This document shows positions 27,732-36,903 of a stretch of 64,000 nucleotides of DNA, piece by piece (the first letter of the stretch is position 1; each line of letters begins with the position of its first letter). Where the stretch lies: positions 1,426,001 through 1,490,000 of the forward strand of contig NC_005027.1 of assembly GCF_000196115.1 (NCBI RefSeq), written 5' to 3'. The position numbers and the translations under genes were made by a program. The stretch comes from Rhodopirellula baltica SH 1 (lineage in GTDB: Bacteria > Planctomycetota > Planctomycetia > Pirellulales > Pirellulaceae). The notes beneath the pieces were generated by a model, which was not told the origin of the DNA, made no database searches, and worked only from the letters and a program-made list of their open reading frames with translations.

Positions 27732-28883
27732 TCACCGAGGCGGAATTTCGTAGACTCCGAATTCCGCCCAAACCGGCATGTGGTCACTGACTTTCAGTGC
27801 TTGCTCTTCGGTGATTCTCAATGCGGCTTTGAGGTCCAGCACACCAGCTCGACCTGTGAATTCTCGCGTTGTTGCGGCGTCGATCAGTATGTGATCGTAG
27901 GTCTTTGTTTGCAGCGTGTTGGTAGGTTTGTCGCCGACCAGCGATGTCACGTTGGGGATGCGTCCTGTTTCGAGCAACCACTGAGTGTCGACATTCAAGT
28001 CGCCCATCAGGATGAAGTCTTCTTCGCCTGTGTTTTGATATTCGTACATTCGTACGCTATGAAAAACGTCATCCAATACGTTCATCTCATTTGCTGGCGT
28101 GTCACCGATGCGTGAACCGACTTCGTCGGGATCCGTGTGTGCATTTAGCAAAGTGAATCGGAATGGTTTGCGAGTCGCGGTTGGTGTGACACGCGTTTGG
28201 AAACTGGCGACCATCGGAGCACGGTGCATGCGATCAAGGTCGTCGTTGACCAAGTAGTCTGACTCGGGGATCAAGTCGATGCGATCGGTGTCCCAAACGT
28301 ATCCGTATCGCTCGGTCTGTGAAGTTCTGCCTTGAGGGGCGCTCACGGTGGCATCGTAGCGACCACCTAGGCTAGCGATCTCGTCGAGCAAGCCATTCAT
28401 CGGCAGTGCAGGATCACCTTTGATCTCTTGGATCGCGACGACGTCGAATAGCAAACAGACTTGAGCGAGTTGACGCATCACGTCTGGCTTTTCCGATTTG
28501 CTCTTGCCAAAGACTTGAATGTTGAATGTCGCGATGCGAATCGACGTGTCGTTTTTCTGCTCGCGTCCGCTGACGGGCGTGACCAAACTTACCGGAGCAA
28601 TTTGGCCGATCGGTGCTTTTCCGGAATATCCACGGGACGCCATTTGTTCGGGCGTCAACGATGCTGCCAGCGGATCTTCATAGACCGGTTCTTCGCTGCC
28701 TCGCAACGAATCCAGGCTCGGCAAATTGACCTGTCCGGTCAACGCCGCGATGACCAACGCGATGACACCGGTGACTGAGATTCCTGGCGTGAACCAGCGC
28801 AGCAATGAGCCGCTGGATCGACGAGACCGCCGCCGCGAATTGGACTTATCGCCCCAGATCAGTTTCCATAACAGTTTGATCAC
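27732..28883 (-). CDS. endonuclease/exonuclease/phosphatase-fold protein, membrane-anchored
   Basis: The 383-residue protein has a basic N-terminus and one membrane helix (FTPGISVTGVIALVIAAL, ~residues 33-50), then a DNase I-like domain: IRIATFNIQVFGKS (metal-binding Asn), DVVAIQEIKGD (catalytic Glu), FILMGDLNVD and the terminal SDHMPVWAEF (catalytic Asp-His). The catalytic set is intact, so a phosphodiesterase or nuclease acting outside the inner membrane is likely. A perfect AAGGAGG lies five bases before the second of two tandem GTG codons, so I take 28883 as the start. Confidence 0.88.
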   Translation of the reverse strand: MIKLLWKLIWGDKSNSRRRSRRSSGSLLRWFTPGISVTGVIALVIAALTGQVNLPSLDSLRGSEEPVYEDPLAASLTPEQMASRGYSGKAPIGQIAPVSLVTPVSGREQKNDTSIRIATFNIQVFGKSKSEKPDVMRQLAQVCLLFDVVAIQEIKGDPALPMNGLLDEIASLGGRYDATVSAPQGRTSQTERYGYVWDTDRIDLIPESDYLVNDDLDRMHRAPMVASFQTRVTPTATRKPFRFTLLNAHTDPDEVGSRIGDTPANEMNVLDDVFHSVRMYEYQNTGEEDFILMGDLNVDTQWLLETGRIPNVTSLVGDKPTNTLQTKTYDHILIDAATTREFTGRAGVLDLKAALRITEEQALKVSDHMPVWAEFGVYEIPPR

Positions 28884-29236
28884 CACGGCCTCCTTGCCGC
28901 GTGTATCACAAGCTCACTGGCGGTCGCCGAGAATCCTTCTCGATGCGTTCCAGTGGCTCTTGCTAGTCACTTCTTCTGTTTCACGAAATGTCGACGCTGA
29001 TTGCCTTCGTGGCGGGGCGCAACAAGATCGCTCGATCACAGAACCTGCTTGGGCGATAGTCAATCCGTTTCAATCGCGTCAACTGCAATATCACGTCCAC
29101 ACCGACCAACCATTGCGAACGCATCCCCCGGTTGACCGATCGTGCCACTCGCGTCGAAGCGAAACAGAACGCACGCAATCGTGTCGTAAATTTGAACGGC
29201 TAAAACTGTTTTGTCCGCTGTTTCAATTGCGTCCAC
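28884..29236. other. divergent intergenic stretch
   Basis: About 350 bp between the nuclease and the tetraheme cytochrome gene, with no convincing reading frame. It should hold both promoters. AACGGCTAAAACTG at about 29198-29211 lies close to the cytochrome start, but I see no clear consensus box. Confidence 0.4.
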
Positions 29237-30379
29237 ATGTCATTCTGCATCAACCGTCTTCCAATCGCATCTGTGATCACGGGGCTGGTCCTCGCCATGA
29301 CCGCCATCGGATTGTTGCAGATGCCCAGCACAAAGAATTCAGCACCGGAATTGGATGCATCGGCGGATGACCTGATGCGGTGGGCTCCCGCTCAAGGCGG
29401 CGTGTTGGTCAGTTCGGTGGTCGATACCGCAAGCGTCGCGGGAGCGGCGGCCAAACCCGTGGATCCACATCTGACGATGGGCAGCGAGACATGCATCAAA
29501 TGTCATGCAAACGAAGTGAAGGTGTGGAAGGCAACACCTCACCATCGCACCTTTGATGAGTTACATCGTCGTCCGGCGGCAAAAGAAATCGCATCCAAGT
29601 TGGGTGTTCGTTCCATCAAGCACGACGGACGATGTGTGCATTGCCACTACACGCAAAAAGTTGATGTGGCGTCGGGTAATGTTCACGCGATCGAGGGTGT
29701 CAGTTGCGAATCGTGCCATGGTTCTGCCAAACAATGGTTGGACCTGCACCATGACTATGGTGGCGAACAAGTCACGCGTGCAATGGAAACGCCAGAGCAT
29801 CGACAGCAACGTTTGGCACAAAGTGTCGCCGCCGGAATGCGAAACCCCGTCAACGTTTACTTGGTCGCACAGAGTTGCTTGCGTTGCCATACGACCGCCG
29901 ACGAAGAACTCGTTAATGTCGGTGGTCACCCGACCGGTAGTTTGGATTTCGAATTTGTTTCATGGAGCCAAGGAACGATCCGGCACAACTTCATTGATTC
30001 CGATGGCCAAACCAACGACCAAAACACTCGCGATCGATTGCGAGTCATGTTCGTCAGCGGCATGATCGCGGACTTGGAAGCCAGTCTTCGAGCGACTGCC
30101 GAGGCGACTGAAAAAGCAAAGTTCGGTGTCACCGCCGCCAAACGTGCCGACCGAGCCGCGAAACGTTTGCTTTCAGTCTCTCAAAAAATCGACTCGAAAC
30201 AGCTCGAAGACGTTCTCATGATTTACAGCGGCGTGACCTTGAAACTCAACAACCGTGAGCAACTCATTCAGGCAGCTGACGCGATTGCCGAGATCGGTTT
30301 TCGCTTCGCTGCGGAAACAAACGGTCACGTACTCGAACCGCTCGACGCGTTCATTCCTCCGGCGAATCGCTGGAAGTAG
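29237..30379 (+). CDS. exported tetraheme cytochrome c, c554-like
   Basis: The 380-residue protein has an N-terminal signal or anchor (INRLPIASVITGLVLAMTAIGLL) and four CxxCH heme sites: CIKCH (~residue 92), CVHCH (~133), CESCH (~157) and CLRCH (~214). Their order and spacing match the cytochrome c554 family of multiheme electron carriers. HHRTF shortly after the first site and HDYGG after the third offer possible distal heme ligands. No partner oxidoreductase lies beside it. Its 3' end overlaps the convergent aldo/keto reductase gene by 29 bp. Confidence 0.9.
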   Translation: MSFCINRLPIASVITGLVLAMTAIGLLQMPSTKNSAPELDASADDLMRWAPAQGGVLVSSVVDTASVAGAAAKPVDPHLTMGSETCIKCHANEVKVWKATPHHRTFDELHRRPAAKEIASKLGVRSIKHDGRCVHCHYTQKVDVASGNVHAIEGVSCESCHGSAKQWLDLHHDYGGEQVTRAMETPEHRQQRLAQSVAAGMRNPVNVYLVAQSCLRCHTTADEELVNVGGHPTGSLDFEFVSWSQGTIRHNFIDSDGQTNDQNTRDRLRVMFVSGMIADLEASLRATAEATEKAKFGVTAAKRADRAAKRLLSVSQKIDSKQLEDVLMIYSGVTLKLNNREQLIQAADAIAEIGFRFAAETNGHVLEPLDAFIPPANRWK

Positions 30380-31280
30380 CGAAGAGTTCGTTGACTTGTC
30401 GGCGCACTGCTTTGGGAAGTGGGCCCGCGGTTGCAAACCCGGCAATCTGATCGGGACGATGAGCGCCAACCAACGCGGCGGTGACACCAGGTTGCGATAC
30501 TGCCCACGAAATTGACAAGTTCGCAACCGAACGTCCGGTGTCGGCGGCGATTGCCTTGAGCTTGTCGACGATGTCATGAGCCCTTTCGCGGGCGGCACCC
30601 TGAAAGATCGGATAGTTTGGCCGGCTGTCTCCCTCGGCGAAGACATGATCACGCTCAATTTTGCCGGCCAGCAATCCTTTCATGAGCGTCCAATAAACCC
30701 ACGCGTCGCAGTCGTGTTCTTTCGCATCGGCAATCTCGTTGGAAAGAGCATCCTGTTGAAGTCCATTGAGCGGACACTGGATCGCTGAACACGGAACGAC
30801 GCTCGCGAATGCCGCACGTTGTTCGGGGGTGGCGTTGCATACCCCCACGCGTTTTGCCATGCCGCGTTGCATCAATCGTTGCAATGCCCAGGCACTCGCT
30901 TCGATTGGCACTTCGTCATCGACGCAGTGCAACATCAACGTGTCAAAGCAGCGAGTGCCAATGCGTCTGAGCGAGTTCTCGGCGTCGACAACCAGTGTCT
31001 CTGGATTGCCATCGTTCACGCGGACGCCGTCTTCACCGTAGCGTTGTCCAACTTTACCGATGATTTGGATTTCATCACGGGTTGGCCCGTCCAAGTCCTT
31101 CAGAGCTGCCCCGAGGCGTACATCCGCCTCCCCCTGCAGGCCATAGCTGTACGCCGTGTCGAACTGACGAATTCCCGCGTCGATTGCGGCATGAATGGTC
31201 GCGATTGCATTTTCGCGAGTGACGCCAATGGTGGTGACTCCCGCGATGGGCCAGAGCCCCAGGATGATGTGTTGGTTCAA
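30351..31280 (-). CDS. aldo/keto reductase
   Basis: The 309-residue protein has the AKR barrel pattern: FDTAYSYGLQGEADVRLGAAL (catalytic Asp and Tyr), IQIIGKVGQRYG (Lys) and DTLMLHCVDD (His), a complete tetrad. It should reduce a carbonyl with NAD(P)H in the cytoplasm; the substrate is unknown. The only upstream start in frame is TTG (31278-31280), leading directly to the first beta strand. Its C-terminus overlaps the convergent cytochrome gene by 29 bp. Confidence 0.88.
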   Translation of the reverse strand: MNQHIILGLWPIAGVTTIGVTRENAIATIHAAIDAGIRQFDTAYSYGLQGEADVRLGAALKDLDGPTRDEIQIIGKVGQRYGEDGVRVNDGNPETLVVDAENSLRRIGTRCFDTLMLHCVDDEVPIEASAWALQRLMQRGMAKRVGVCNATPEQRAAFASVVPCSAIQCPLNGLQQDALSNEIADAKEHDCDAWVYWTLMKGLLAGKIERDHVFAEGDSRPNYPIFQGAARERAHDIVDKLKAIAADTGRSVANLSISWAVSQPGVTAALVGAHRPDQIAGFATAGPLPKAVRRQVNELFATSSDSPEE

Positions 31281-31395
31281 AACAGTTGCGAGAATGAAAA
31301 AGGGAACTAAGTTGGGCGCAGGACGTGGTTAATTCGTAGTGAGAATTGACGATCGTTCGATCCGATGACCTCTAGAAGAACAATTCAAAAGCAAG

Positions 31396-31911
31396 ATGGC
31401 AACGACACCCACCAAGGCAACGACAGTTGCTCCCGGAATCACCCGAGTCGAAAAGAACAACTCGAAAGGATACGTGGTCCGCGTTTGCCGCGATGGAGTG
31501 CGGAATTCAGAATATTACTCCGACAAAATGTGCGGCGGAAAACGCAAAGCTCTTCAGTTGGCAAAGCAGAGCCACGCCGCTTTGTTGGAAGTCCTGGGGC
31601 CGGCCAATAACTCGACCAAAGACAAATTGACCAGTCGGAATACCACTGGCAAGGTGGGGGTGCACCTGGCCCACTCCGTCGACAATCGCTATCCGGGATG
31701 TGAATACCAAGCGTACTGTGCGTCTTGGAAAACCGAGGATGGGCGACGGCAAAAGATCAGTTTCGCGTTCAATCGCTACGGCGAAGATGAAGCGTGGGAA
31801 CTGGCCTGTCTGGCTCGCGATTATGAAACCGTGGACCGAGAAGAGGTGCTCGCGATTCGCGAAAAACAGTTGAAACGAAAAAGCCGGAAGACCAAAGCTC
31901 GTCGGAAATAG
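31396..31911 (+). CDS. AP2-like DNA-binding-domain protein
   Basis: The 171-residue basic protein has a core TGKVGVHLAHSVDN...YQAYCASWKTEDGRRQKISFAFNRYGEDEAWELACLARDYE, which resembles an AP2 domain (three strands then a helix with G.V...W...I....G..K...F....EEEA..LA). The first half (GITRVEKNNSKGYVVRVCR...) may be a second, degenerate repeat. The tail is Lys/Arg-rich. Bacterial AP2 domains usually sit in homing endonucleases, but no HNH motif is seen. A regulator or nucleic-acid-binding protein is inferred. Confidence 0.7.
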   Translation: MATTPTKATTVAPGITRVEKNNSKGYVVRVCRDGVRNSEYYSDKMCGGKRKALQLAKQSHAALLEVLGPANNSTKDKLTSRNTTGKVGVHLAHSVDNRYPGCEYQAYCASWKTEDGRRQKISFAFNRYGEDEAWELACLARDYETVDREEVLAIREKQLKRKSRKTKARRK

Positions 31912-31940
31912 ACCGCGAAGAATTCGATCGCGAAAAACTC

Positions 31941-31977
31941 AACGGGTTCGGCGAGCAATCGTCGAACCCGTTTTTGT
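31941..31977 (+). terminator. intrinsic terminator of the AP2-like gene
   Basis: Ten-bp perfect stem (31941-31950 with 31963-31972), 12-base loop, then TTTTT, 29 bases after the stop. Confidence 0.85.
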
Positions 31978-32039
31978 TTGCGCGAATCAGTTCTTTTCGC
32001 AATCAACGAGCCGTTCGTTCCACCGGCATTTCAATCGCA

Positions 32040-32573
32040 TCAAGACAGCAACAATTGCTGGCCTGGTTCTGCATCGTCAATTTCGCGTCGAATCTCACGC
32101 AGCCCGTACGCACACAGTTCGAACTGATCGCTCAACCGGTTGAGCAACTCGCAAGGCGGTCGAGATTCGTCGGCTTGGATCGTCGATGCGATCTTGTACG
32201 ACCGTTTGCCGTGTTCGAAGTAGTTCAGCAATTGATCGGGTGAATCTTTGCCATCACCGCGCACGGATTCAGGAAACATGCCCGACCAAAAGAGTGTGAC
32301 GTCACCAATGTGTCGATGCACTTCACGTTTGGCGATCCCGATCCGACGTTCGGCTTCGCACAACAACTGGAAGACTTCCGTTGCCGGGCGGCCATCGTTG
32401 CGACGCATTTTGTGAACGGCGTCGATGCGAACGAACCGCAACATCAGGTCACTGACGTAACCGATCAACTGGACGTCCGCGACGCCCAACTTGGTTTGAA
32501 AAATCGATTCACTCAGTCCGCTGAGAAAGCGATCGAGTGCCGATCTTTTTTCAGGTGTGTGTTCAGCTGCCAT
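32040..32573 (-). CDS. all-helical hypothetical protein
   Basis: The 177-residue protein has no signal or membrane segment and a strongly helical composition; helices such as VQLIGYVSDLMLRFVRIDAVHKM and TEVFQLLCEAERRIGIAKREVHRHIGDVTLFW suggest a helical bundle. Family not recognised. I chose the ATG at 32573 because AAGGGG lies eight bases upstream; a start at 32645 would add 24 residues. The gene lies downstream of the small membrane and HEAT/TPR genes on the same strand, about 210 bp away. Confidence 0.7.
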   Translation of the reverse strand: MAAEHTPEKRSALDRFLSGLSESIFQTKLGVADVQLIGYVSDLMLRFVRIDAVHKMRRNDGRPATEVFQLLCEAERRIGIAKREVHRHIGDVTLFWSGMFPESVRGDGKDSPDQLLNYFEHGKRSYKIASTIQADESRPPCELLNRLSDQFELCAYGLREIRREIDDAEPGQQLLLS

Positions 32574-32785
32574 TGCTTCATCCCCTTGTTCAGGCTGCGA
32601 AAGGGGGCCAATTGAAAGACCTGAAATCCACAAGTAGTAGCCCACTCACCCAAAGTCAAGACATCTTTTGTAGAGCTTGATGCCCCCGCTGGTCAAGCAA
32701 AGTGGGCTCGAGACACTTGGTGGTACGTCTTTGGCAGCGAGTTTGATCAGACGCGATTGTTGGAAAACAGCGTCAACTGATTTGC

Positions 32786-33043
32786 TTACTGATTTTGGTT
32801 GAGCGTTGCGGGAGGCGAAGCGTAGGTTGGCCGGATGCCATTGAGAATGGCCGCTCCGCAAATTGCAGAAAGGAACGCGATCAACAGCCAAGCACAGCGT
32901 GCGACCAACAGTCCATAGTGCTTTTGAATCGCTGCGATGGAGCGAATTTGATAGGGAGCCATCCAGGGGCCGATCGCAATCGCGGTCGTGATGGCTGCGA
33001 TCAGCAATGCCAAGCTGCCGACCAATGTGTCATCGTGAATCAA
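32786..33043 (-). CDS. small two-helix membrane protein
   Basis: The 85-residue product has two clear hydrophobic helices (SLALLIAAITTAIAIGPWMA and ARCAWLLIAFLSAICGAAIL) joined by a short loop. It starts at TTG 21 bases after the HEAT/TPR gene stop, which supports a real gene in an operon. No family recognised and no useful Shine-Dalgarno sequence, so confidence is moderate. Confidence 0.55.
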   Translation of the reverse strand: MIHDDTLVGSLALLIAAITTAIAIGPWMAPYQIRSIAAIQKHYGLLVARCAWLLIAFLSAICGAAILNGIRPTYASPPATLNQNQ

Positions 33044-33064
33044 GACTACATCCTTCGCTCGAGT

Positions 33065-33745
33065 TCAAACGTCGCTTTGACGCAAACGGCGACGGATGAC
33101 TCGGCGTTGCATGCGAGCCGTTTCGACATCAGGGTTGATATCCAAGCAACGATTCAGTGCATCGAGTGCTTTGTTGCCCTTGCCAAGAAGCACGCGGACT
33201 TTGGCGAGACTTTGCCAAGCCGTGTAATGGAATCGACAATGCCACAAACATGATTGGTAAGCGGCTTCGGCCTTTTCGAAATCTTCCAGTCCATGCCAGC
33301 AAATCGCGAGCTGATGGTGAGCTTCCGCGTACAAAGGAGCTTGGTCGATCAACACCATCGCGGGTGACAAAGCAGCTGCGTATTCGCCACCGTCGTTCAA
33401 GTGAATGACGCGAAGCAGTTTTTGATGGTGCAGTGGAGCGGCGTCGCGAACGATGACCGAATGAAAGGAGTCGTCCGCGACCAATCGCACGCCGCGGTCG
33501 CTATCCGAGAGAGCCCGGCCTAAAAAATCGACAGAACGGCGGTCGCCCAACATCCCCAAAGCTAACGCGGCAGCTCGGCGATGTTCGACTTCACCTCGAG
33601 AAAGCAGTGCGGTCAGCGTGGCCGAGGTGTAGTGCTCATCGACGTCGTGAGCAAACCGGGGTGCGTCCGCGGAGCCGAGGTATCGCCGGTAAGCGGCGAC
33701 TAGGCGAGTCGTGTGGACGATGGGAGCTGTCACGTTCGATTCCAC
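33065..33745 (-). CDS. HEAT-repeat and TPR-repeat protein
   Basis: The 226-residue protein starts at GTG. Residues ~40-90 form one or two HEAT-like repeats (EHRRAAALALGMLGDRRSVDFLGRALSDSDRGVRLVADDSF). Residues ~120-215 form two or three TPR repeats (AEAHHQLAICWHGLEDFEKAEAAYQSCL; TAWQSLAKVRVLLGKGNKALDALNRCLDINP). No catalytic motif is seen; a protein-binding scaffold is likely. The small membrane protein gene follows after 21 bp. Confidence 0.82.
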   Translation of the reverse strand: MESNVTAPIVHTTRLVAAYRRYLGSADAPRFAHDVDEHYTSATLTALLSRGEVEHRRAAALALGMLGDRRSVDFLGRALSDSDRGVRLVADDSFHSVIVRDAAPLHHQKLLRVIHLNDGGEYAAALSPAMVLIDQAPLYAEAHHQLAICWHGLEDFEKAEAAYQSCLWHCRFHYTAWQSLAKVRVLLGKGNKALDALNRCLDINPDVETARMQRRVIRRRLRQSDV

Positions 33746-33911
33746 CTTGGGCTAGTCAGGACGGTCTGGGAGGATTGGGCGGGTCAAACGGCCTGGAGCC
33801 GGTTTTTCACTTGCAATTTGGCTGCTGTGGTTTGACTTCTCGATGTTAGACCGATCAAGCTGTCGGGCAAGACGGCACACCAAAAGAACTTTCCAACGCA
33901 CGGATTGTCGG

Positions 33912-35255
33912 ATGCTATCCCAACCACTTTTCCTCGTTGGCTTTCCGCGTGCGGGAGCTTGCCGAACCAGCCAAAATACGGCGAATGTGCCGACGACCCA
34001 ACGTTCGGTCCAAGCGAAAGATTTGCGGATCCGATCATTTCGAGAAGATTGGAGAAGACTTTTCGCGGCCGCGGTTTTGGGGGCGACGTTTTCCGTTTTC
34101 TGCGGGTTATCGGCGTTTTGTCAGCCCCCAACGGACACCCCGGTGCAGGCATCCGCATTCACCCGGACCGTGATCACGGTGTCGCTGGACGGTCAAACGG
34201 CCGAAGAGGCGATCAATCAAATCGTTTCGCAGGTGAGCTCGGGAAGTCCCGATCGACCCTGGACGTGGTGGCGGGATGGCGGCGTCGACCCAAACGAAAT
34301 CGTTTCGCTAAATTTGGCTGGCGGATCTGCCGCCCAGGCGATGACCCAACTGACGCGTCCGTTGGGCTGGGAAGCTTTTCCGATCCCGGGGGTTTTGCTG
34401 GTCGGGAGACCAGAATGGATCGATCGGACGCTTGGCACTTTGGTGAGTTCTGCGAAGCCAGAATCCGTCGATCTTCAGTGGCCAAGAGGAACATCGTCCA
34501 CGATGGCACTGAGTGCCGTTCTTTCGAAAGCAGAGAATCGACGTTTGAAACTGCAGGACGGTTCATCAGAAGAAGCGACTGGCGTCCGTTGGTTGCCGCA
34601 CGATGTTTGGCCGGAAGGCAAACTGCAGAAGGTTGACCCATGGCATGTTGCATCGTTGATGTTGTCGGAGTTTCAAATGGCTGCACGCCGAGGCACACCG
34701 CTGGCGAGGCTGCGATCCCGCGATGAGTCTTTGCCGGACGGAGTTCAATTCGTCGAGGCGACCGACACGGACTGGAAAGACGTCAAGTTCTTGATGAACT
34801 ATCCGATGGAGGATGGCGAAGCTGAGGTTCGGCGGGCGGTTCAGTCCGTTGATGCGACCGCGTCGTTTCGATCTGGCCGCGATCCAAAGTCGCGCAAGAC
34901 GACGTTGCGCGTGCACACGATTCCGGCTGGTCATCGTGCGGCGCTGGCGGCTCATTGGAATGCCGCTCCGGCACCTGCCCAAATTGCGGCGTCCGGAAGA
35001 GAGGCCACCTACGATTTGAAGCTATTGAACAAACCCGCCGACGAAGTCCTTTCGCAATTCGCGGGCGCGGCGGGAAAGCAACTGACGATTGACGACGATG
35101 CGAAGCTGCGAAGTCAAACATTGGTGAGCTTGGATGCAGCAAAGCAAACGCTTTCGCAATTGGCTCAGACGATTGCTTTGCAAGCCAACCTCAAAGTTGA
35201 CTGGGGCGAGCAAGTTGTCCGCGTTAGCTTGCCGCTTGATCAGCCTGGCGAGTGA
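33912..35255 (+). CDS. exported protein with STN-like repeats
   Basis: The 447-residue protein has an N-terminal region ending in a signal or anchor (RRLFAAAVLGATFSVFCGLSAFCQ, ~residues 48-71). The mature part contains patterns like the secretin/TonB short N-terminal domain: VITVSLDGQTAEEAINQIVSQVS near 84 and YDLKLLNKPADEVLSQFAGAAGKQLTIDD near 373, each a short strand-helix-strand unit. No secretin pore domain follows. It may be a periplasmic binding module. I chose the ATG at 33912; a start at 33843 is also possible. Confidence 0.72.
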   Translation: MLSQPLFLVGFPRAGACRTSQNTANVPTTQRSVQAKDLRIRSFREDWRRLFAAAVLGATFSVFCGLSAFCQPPTDTPVQASAFTRTVITVSLDGQTAEEAINQIVSQVSSGSPDRPWTWWRDGGVDPNEIVSLNLAGGSAAQAMTQLTRPLGWEAFPIPGVLLVGRPEWIDRTLGTLVSSAKPESVDLQWPRGTSSTMALSAVLSKAENRRLKLQDGSSEEATGVRWLPHDVWPEGKLQKVDPWHVASLMLSEFQMAARRGTPLARLRSRDESLPDGVQFVEATDTDWKDVKFLMNYPMEDGEAEVRRAVQSVDATASFRSGRDPKSRKTTLRVHTIPAGHRAALAAHWNAAPAPAQIAASGREATYDLKLLNKPADEVLSQFAGAAGKQLTIDDDAKLRSQTLVSLDAAKQTLSQLAQTIALQANLKVDWGEQVVRVSLPLDQPGE

Positions 35256-35350
35256 GTAGGGCTGGCGGTCTATCGCGACACTCATTGTTTGTGCTGTAGG
35301 TGTTTGTGCTGTGAACTTTGCCCGAGAAGACAGGTTGCGATCATGACACG

Positions 35351-35379
35351 AAAAAAGGCCGGCGTGTGCCGACCTTTTT
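35351..35379. terminator. bidirectional terminator between convergent genes
   Basis: AAAAAGG/CCTTTTT plus CGGC/GCCG stem (one mismatch) around GTGT. The arms carry A and T runs at both sides, so it can end transcripts from the STN-like gene and from gnd. Confidence 0.85.
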
Positions 35380-35424
35380 GTGCGAGACCAATCAGTTGAT
35401 CAATCTTTCGTTGCTGATTGCAAA

Positions 35425-36903
35425 CTAAGCTTTGGGCTCTTTGCGAAGTTGAATCCACTCGCTGTGGAAGGTGCCTTCCTTGTCGACGCGTTGGTAGGTG
35501 TGAGCACCAAAGTAATCGCGTTGGGCTTGCAGCATGTTGGCTGGCAAGCGTTCCATGCGATATCCGTCGTAGTAGCACAATGCGGTGCTGAACGCGGGAA
35601 CCGGAATGCCCATGATCGAAGCGATGGCGACGACCTTTCGCCATTTTTCTTGTGCGTTTTCGACTGCGTCTTCGAAGTACTTGGCCAGCAGCAAGTTTTC
35701 CAGGTTTGGATCGGCGTCGAAGGCTTCTTTGATGCGATCCAGGAACTGAGCACGGATGATGCAACCACCTCGCCATAGCAATGCGGCGGCACCGTAGTCC
35801 AAGCCCCAATTGTGCTCGGCCGATGCGGCTTGCAGTTGAACAAAGCCTTGCGCGTAAGAAACAATTTTCGAAGCGTACAGTGCTTGGCGAACCGCTTCGA
35901 CAAACTCAGCACGATCACCAACCAACGATTGAGCGATCGCACGCATTTCAGGGTTGGACGATTCAGCGGGACCGTTGAGCGTCTTGCTGGCACGAGTCCG
36001 TGCTTCCTTTTGTGCCGACAAACCGCGAGCGAACACGGCGGTCGTGACCAGGGTGCTGGGGACGCCAAGGTCGAGAGCCAGTTGGCTCATCCATTTACCT
36101 GTGCCCTTTGCACCGGCAACGTCCATGATCTTGTCGACGAGGTATCCGTCGCCGCCTTGGTCGTCTTTGACGCTGAAGATGTCGCGAGAGATTTCGATCA
36201 GATAGCTTTGCAGATCACCACGGTTCCATTCGTCGAAGACGTCATACAGTTCGTCATTGGACAAACCGCCGAGTTCTTTCAGCAATTGATAGGCTTCGCA
36301 GATCAACTGCATGTCGCCGTATTCGATGCCGTTGTGAACCATCTTGACGTAGTTGCCCGCGCCACCGGCACCGAGCCATTCGCAGCAAGGGATGTCGTTG
36401 TTGGGTCCGACCTTGGCTGCGATCGACTGGAACATTTCTTTGATGTGAGGCCATGCTTCGGCACTTCCGCCGGGCATCAATGATGGGCCTTTGAGGGCAC
36501 CTTCTTCGCCACCGCTGACGCCGCAACCGACGTACAGCATTCCGGCTTCTTCGACTTGCTTGGTGCGGCGTTCAGTGTGAACGTAGTACTCGTTACCACC
36601 GTCAATGATGATGTCGCCGGGTTCGCAGTGTGGCAGCAATTGCTCGATCAATGCGTCGACGGCGGGGCCGGCTTTGACCAGCATCATCAGTCTGCGAGGT
36701 CGTTTGACTGATTTGACGAATTCTTCGATCGAGTGGCAGCCGACGAAGTTTTTGCCCTTCGCACGGCCTTCCATCAAAGCGTCGACTTTGGACGTGGTGC
36801 GGTTGTAGACGGCGACTTTGTAGCCGCGGCTTTCGACGTTCAAGGCCAGATTTTCGCCCATGACGGCCAAACCAATCAGGCCGAAATCACAATCACCACT
36901 CAT
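35425..36903 (-). CDS. gnd: 6-phosphogluconate dehydrogenase (decarboxylating)
   Basis: The 492-residue enzyme oxidises and decarboxylates 6-phosphogluconate to ribulose 5-phosphate with NADP+. The Rossmann motif FGLIGLAVMGENLALN is at residues 7-22, with YNRTTSKV after it. DGGNEYYVHTERR and GCGVSGGEEGALKGPSLMPGG form substrate-binding loops, and CEWLGAGGAGNYVKMVHNGIEYGDMQ carries the catalytic Lys. Length matches the long (~470-490) type. The ATG at 36903 fits the family start. It is the functional partner of zwf at 0.6-2.0 kb. Confidence 0.97.
   Translation of the reverse strand: MSGDCDFGLIGLAVMGENLALNVESRGYKVAVYNRTTSKVDALMEGRAKGKNFVGCHSIEEFVKSVKRPRRLMMLVKAGPAVDALIEQLLPHCEPGDIIIDGGNEYYVHTERRTKQVEEAGMLYVGCGVSGGEEGALKGPSLMPGGSAEAWPHIKEMFQSIAAKVGPNNDIPCCEWLGAGGAGNYVKMVHNGIEYGDMQLICEAYQLLKELGGLSNDELYDVFDEWNRGDLQSYLIEISRDIFSVKDDQGGDGYLVDKIMDVAGAKGTGKWMSQLALDLGVPSTLVTTAVFARGLSAQKEARTRASKTLNGPAESSNPEMRAIAQSLVGDRAEFVEAVRQALYASKIVSYAQGFVQLQAASAEHNWGLDYGAAALLWRGGCIIRAQFLDRIKEAFDADPNLENLLLAKYFEDAVENAQEKWRKVVAIASIMGIPVPAFSTALCYYDGYRMERLPANMLQAQRDYFGAHTYQRVDKEGTFHSEWIQLRKEPKA

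Noticed and set aside
32646-32891. Possible 81-residue minus-strand gene
   Set aside because: It overlaps the small two-helix membrane gene in another frame and has no supporting features.
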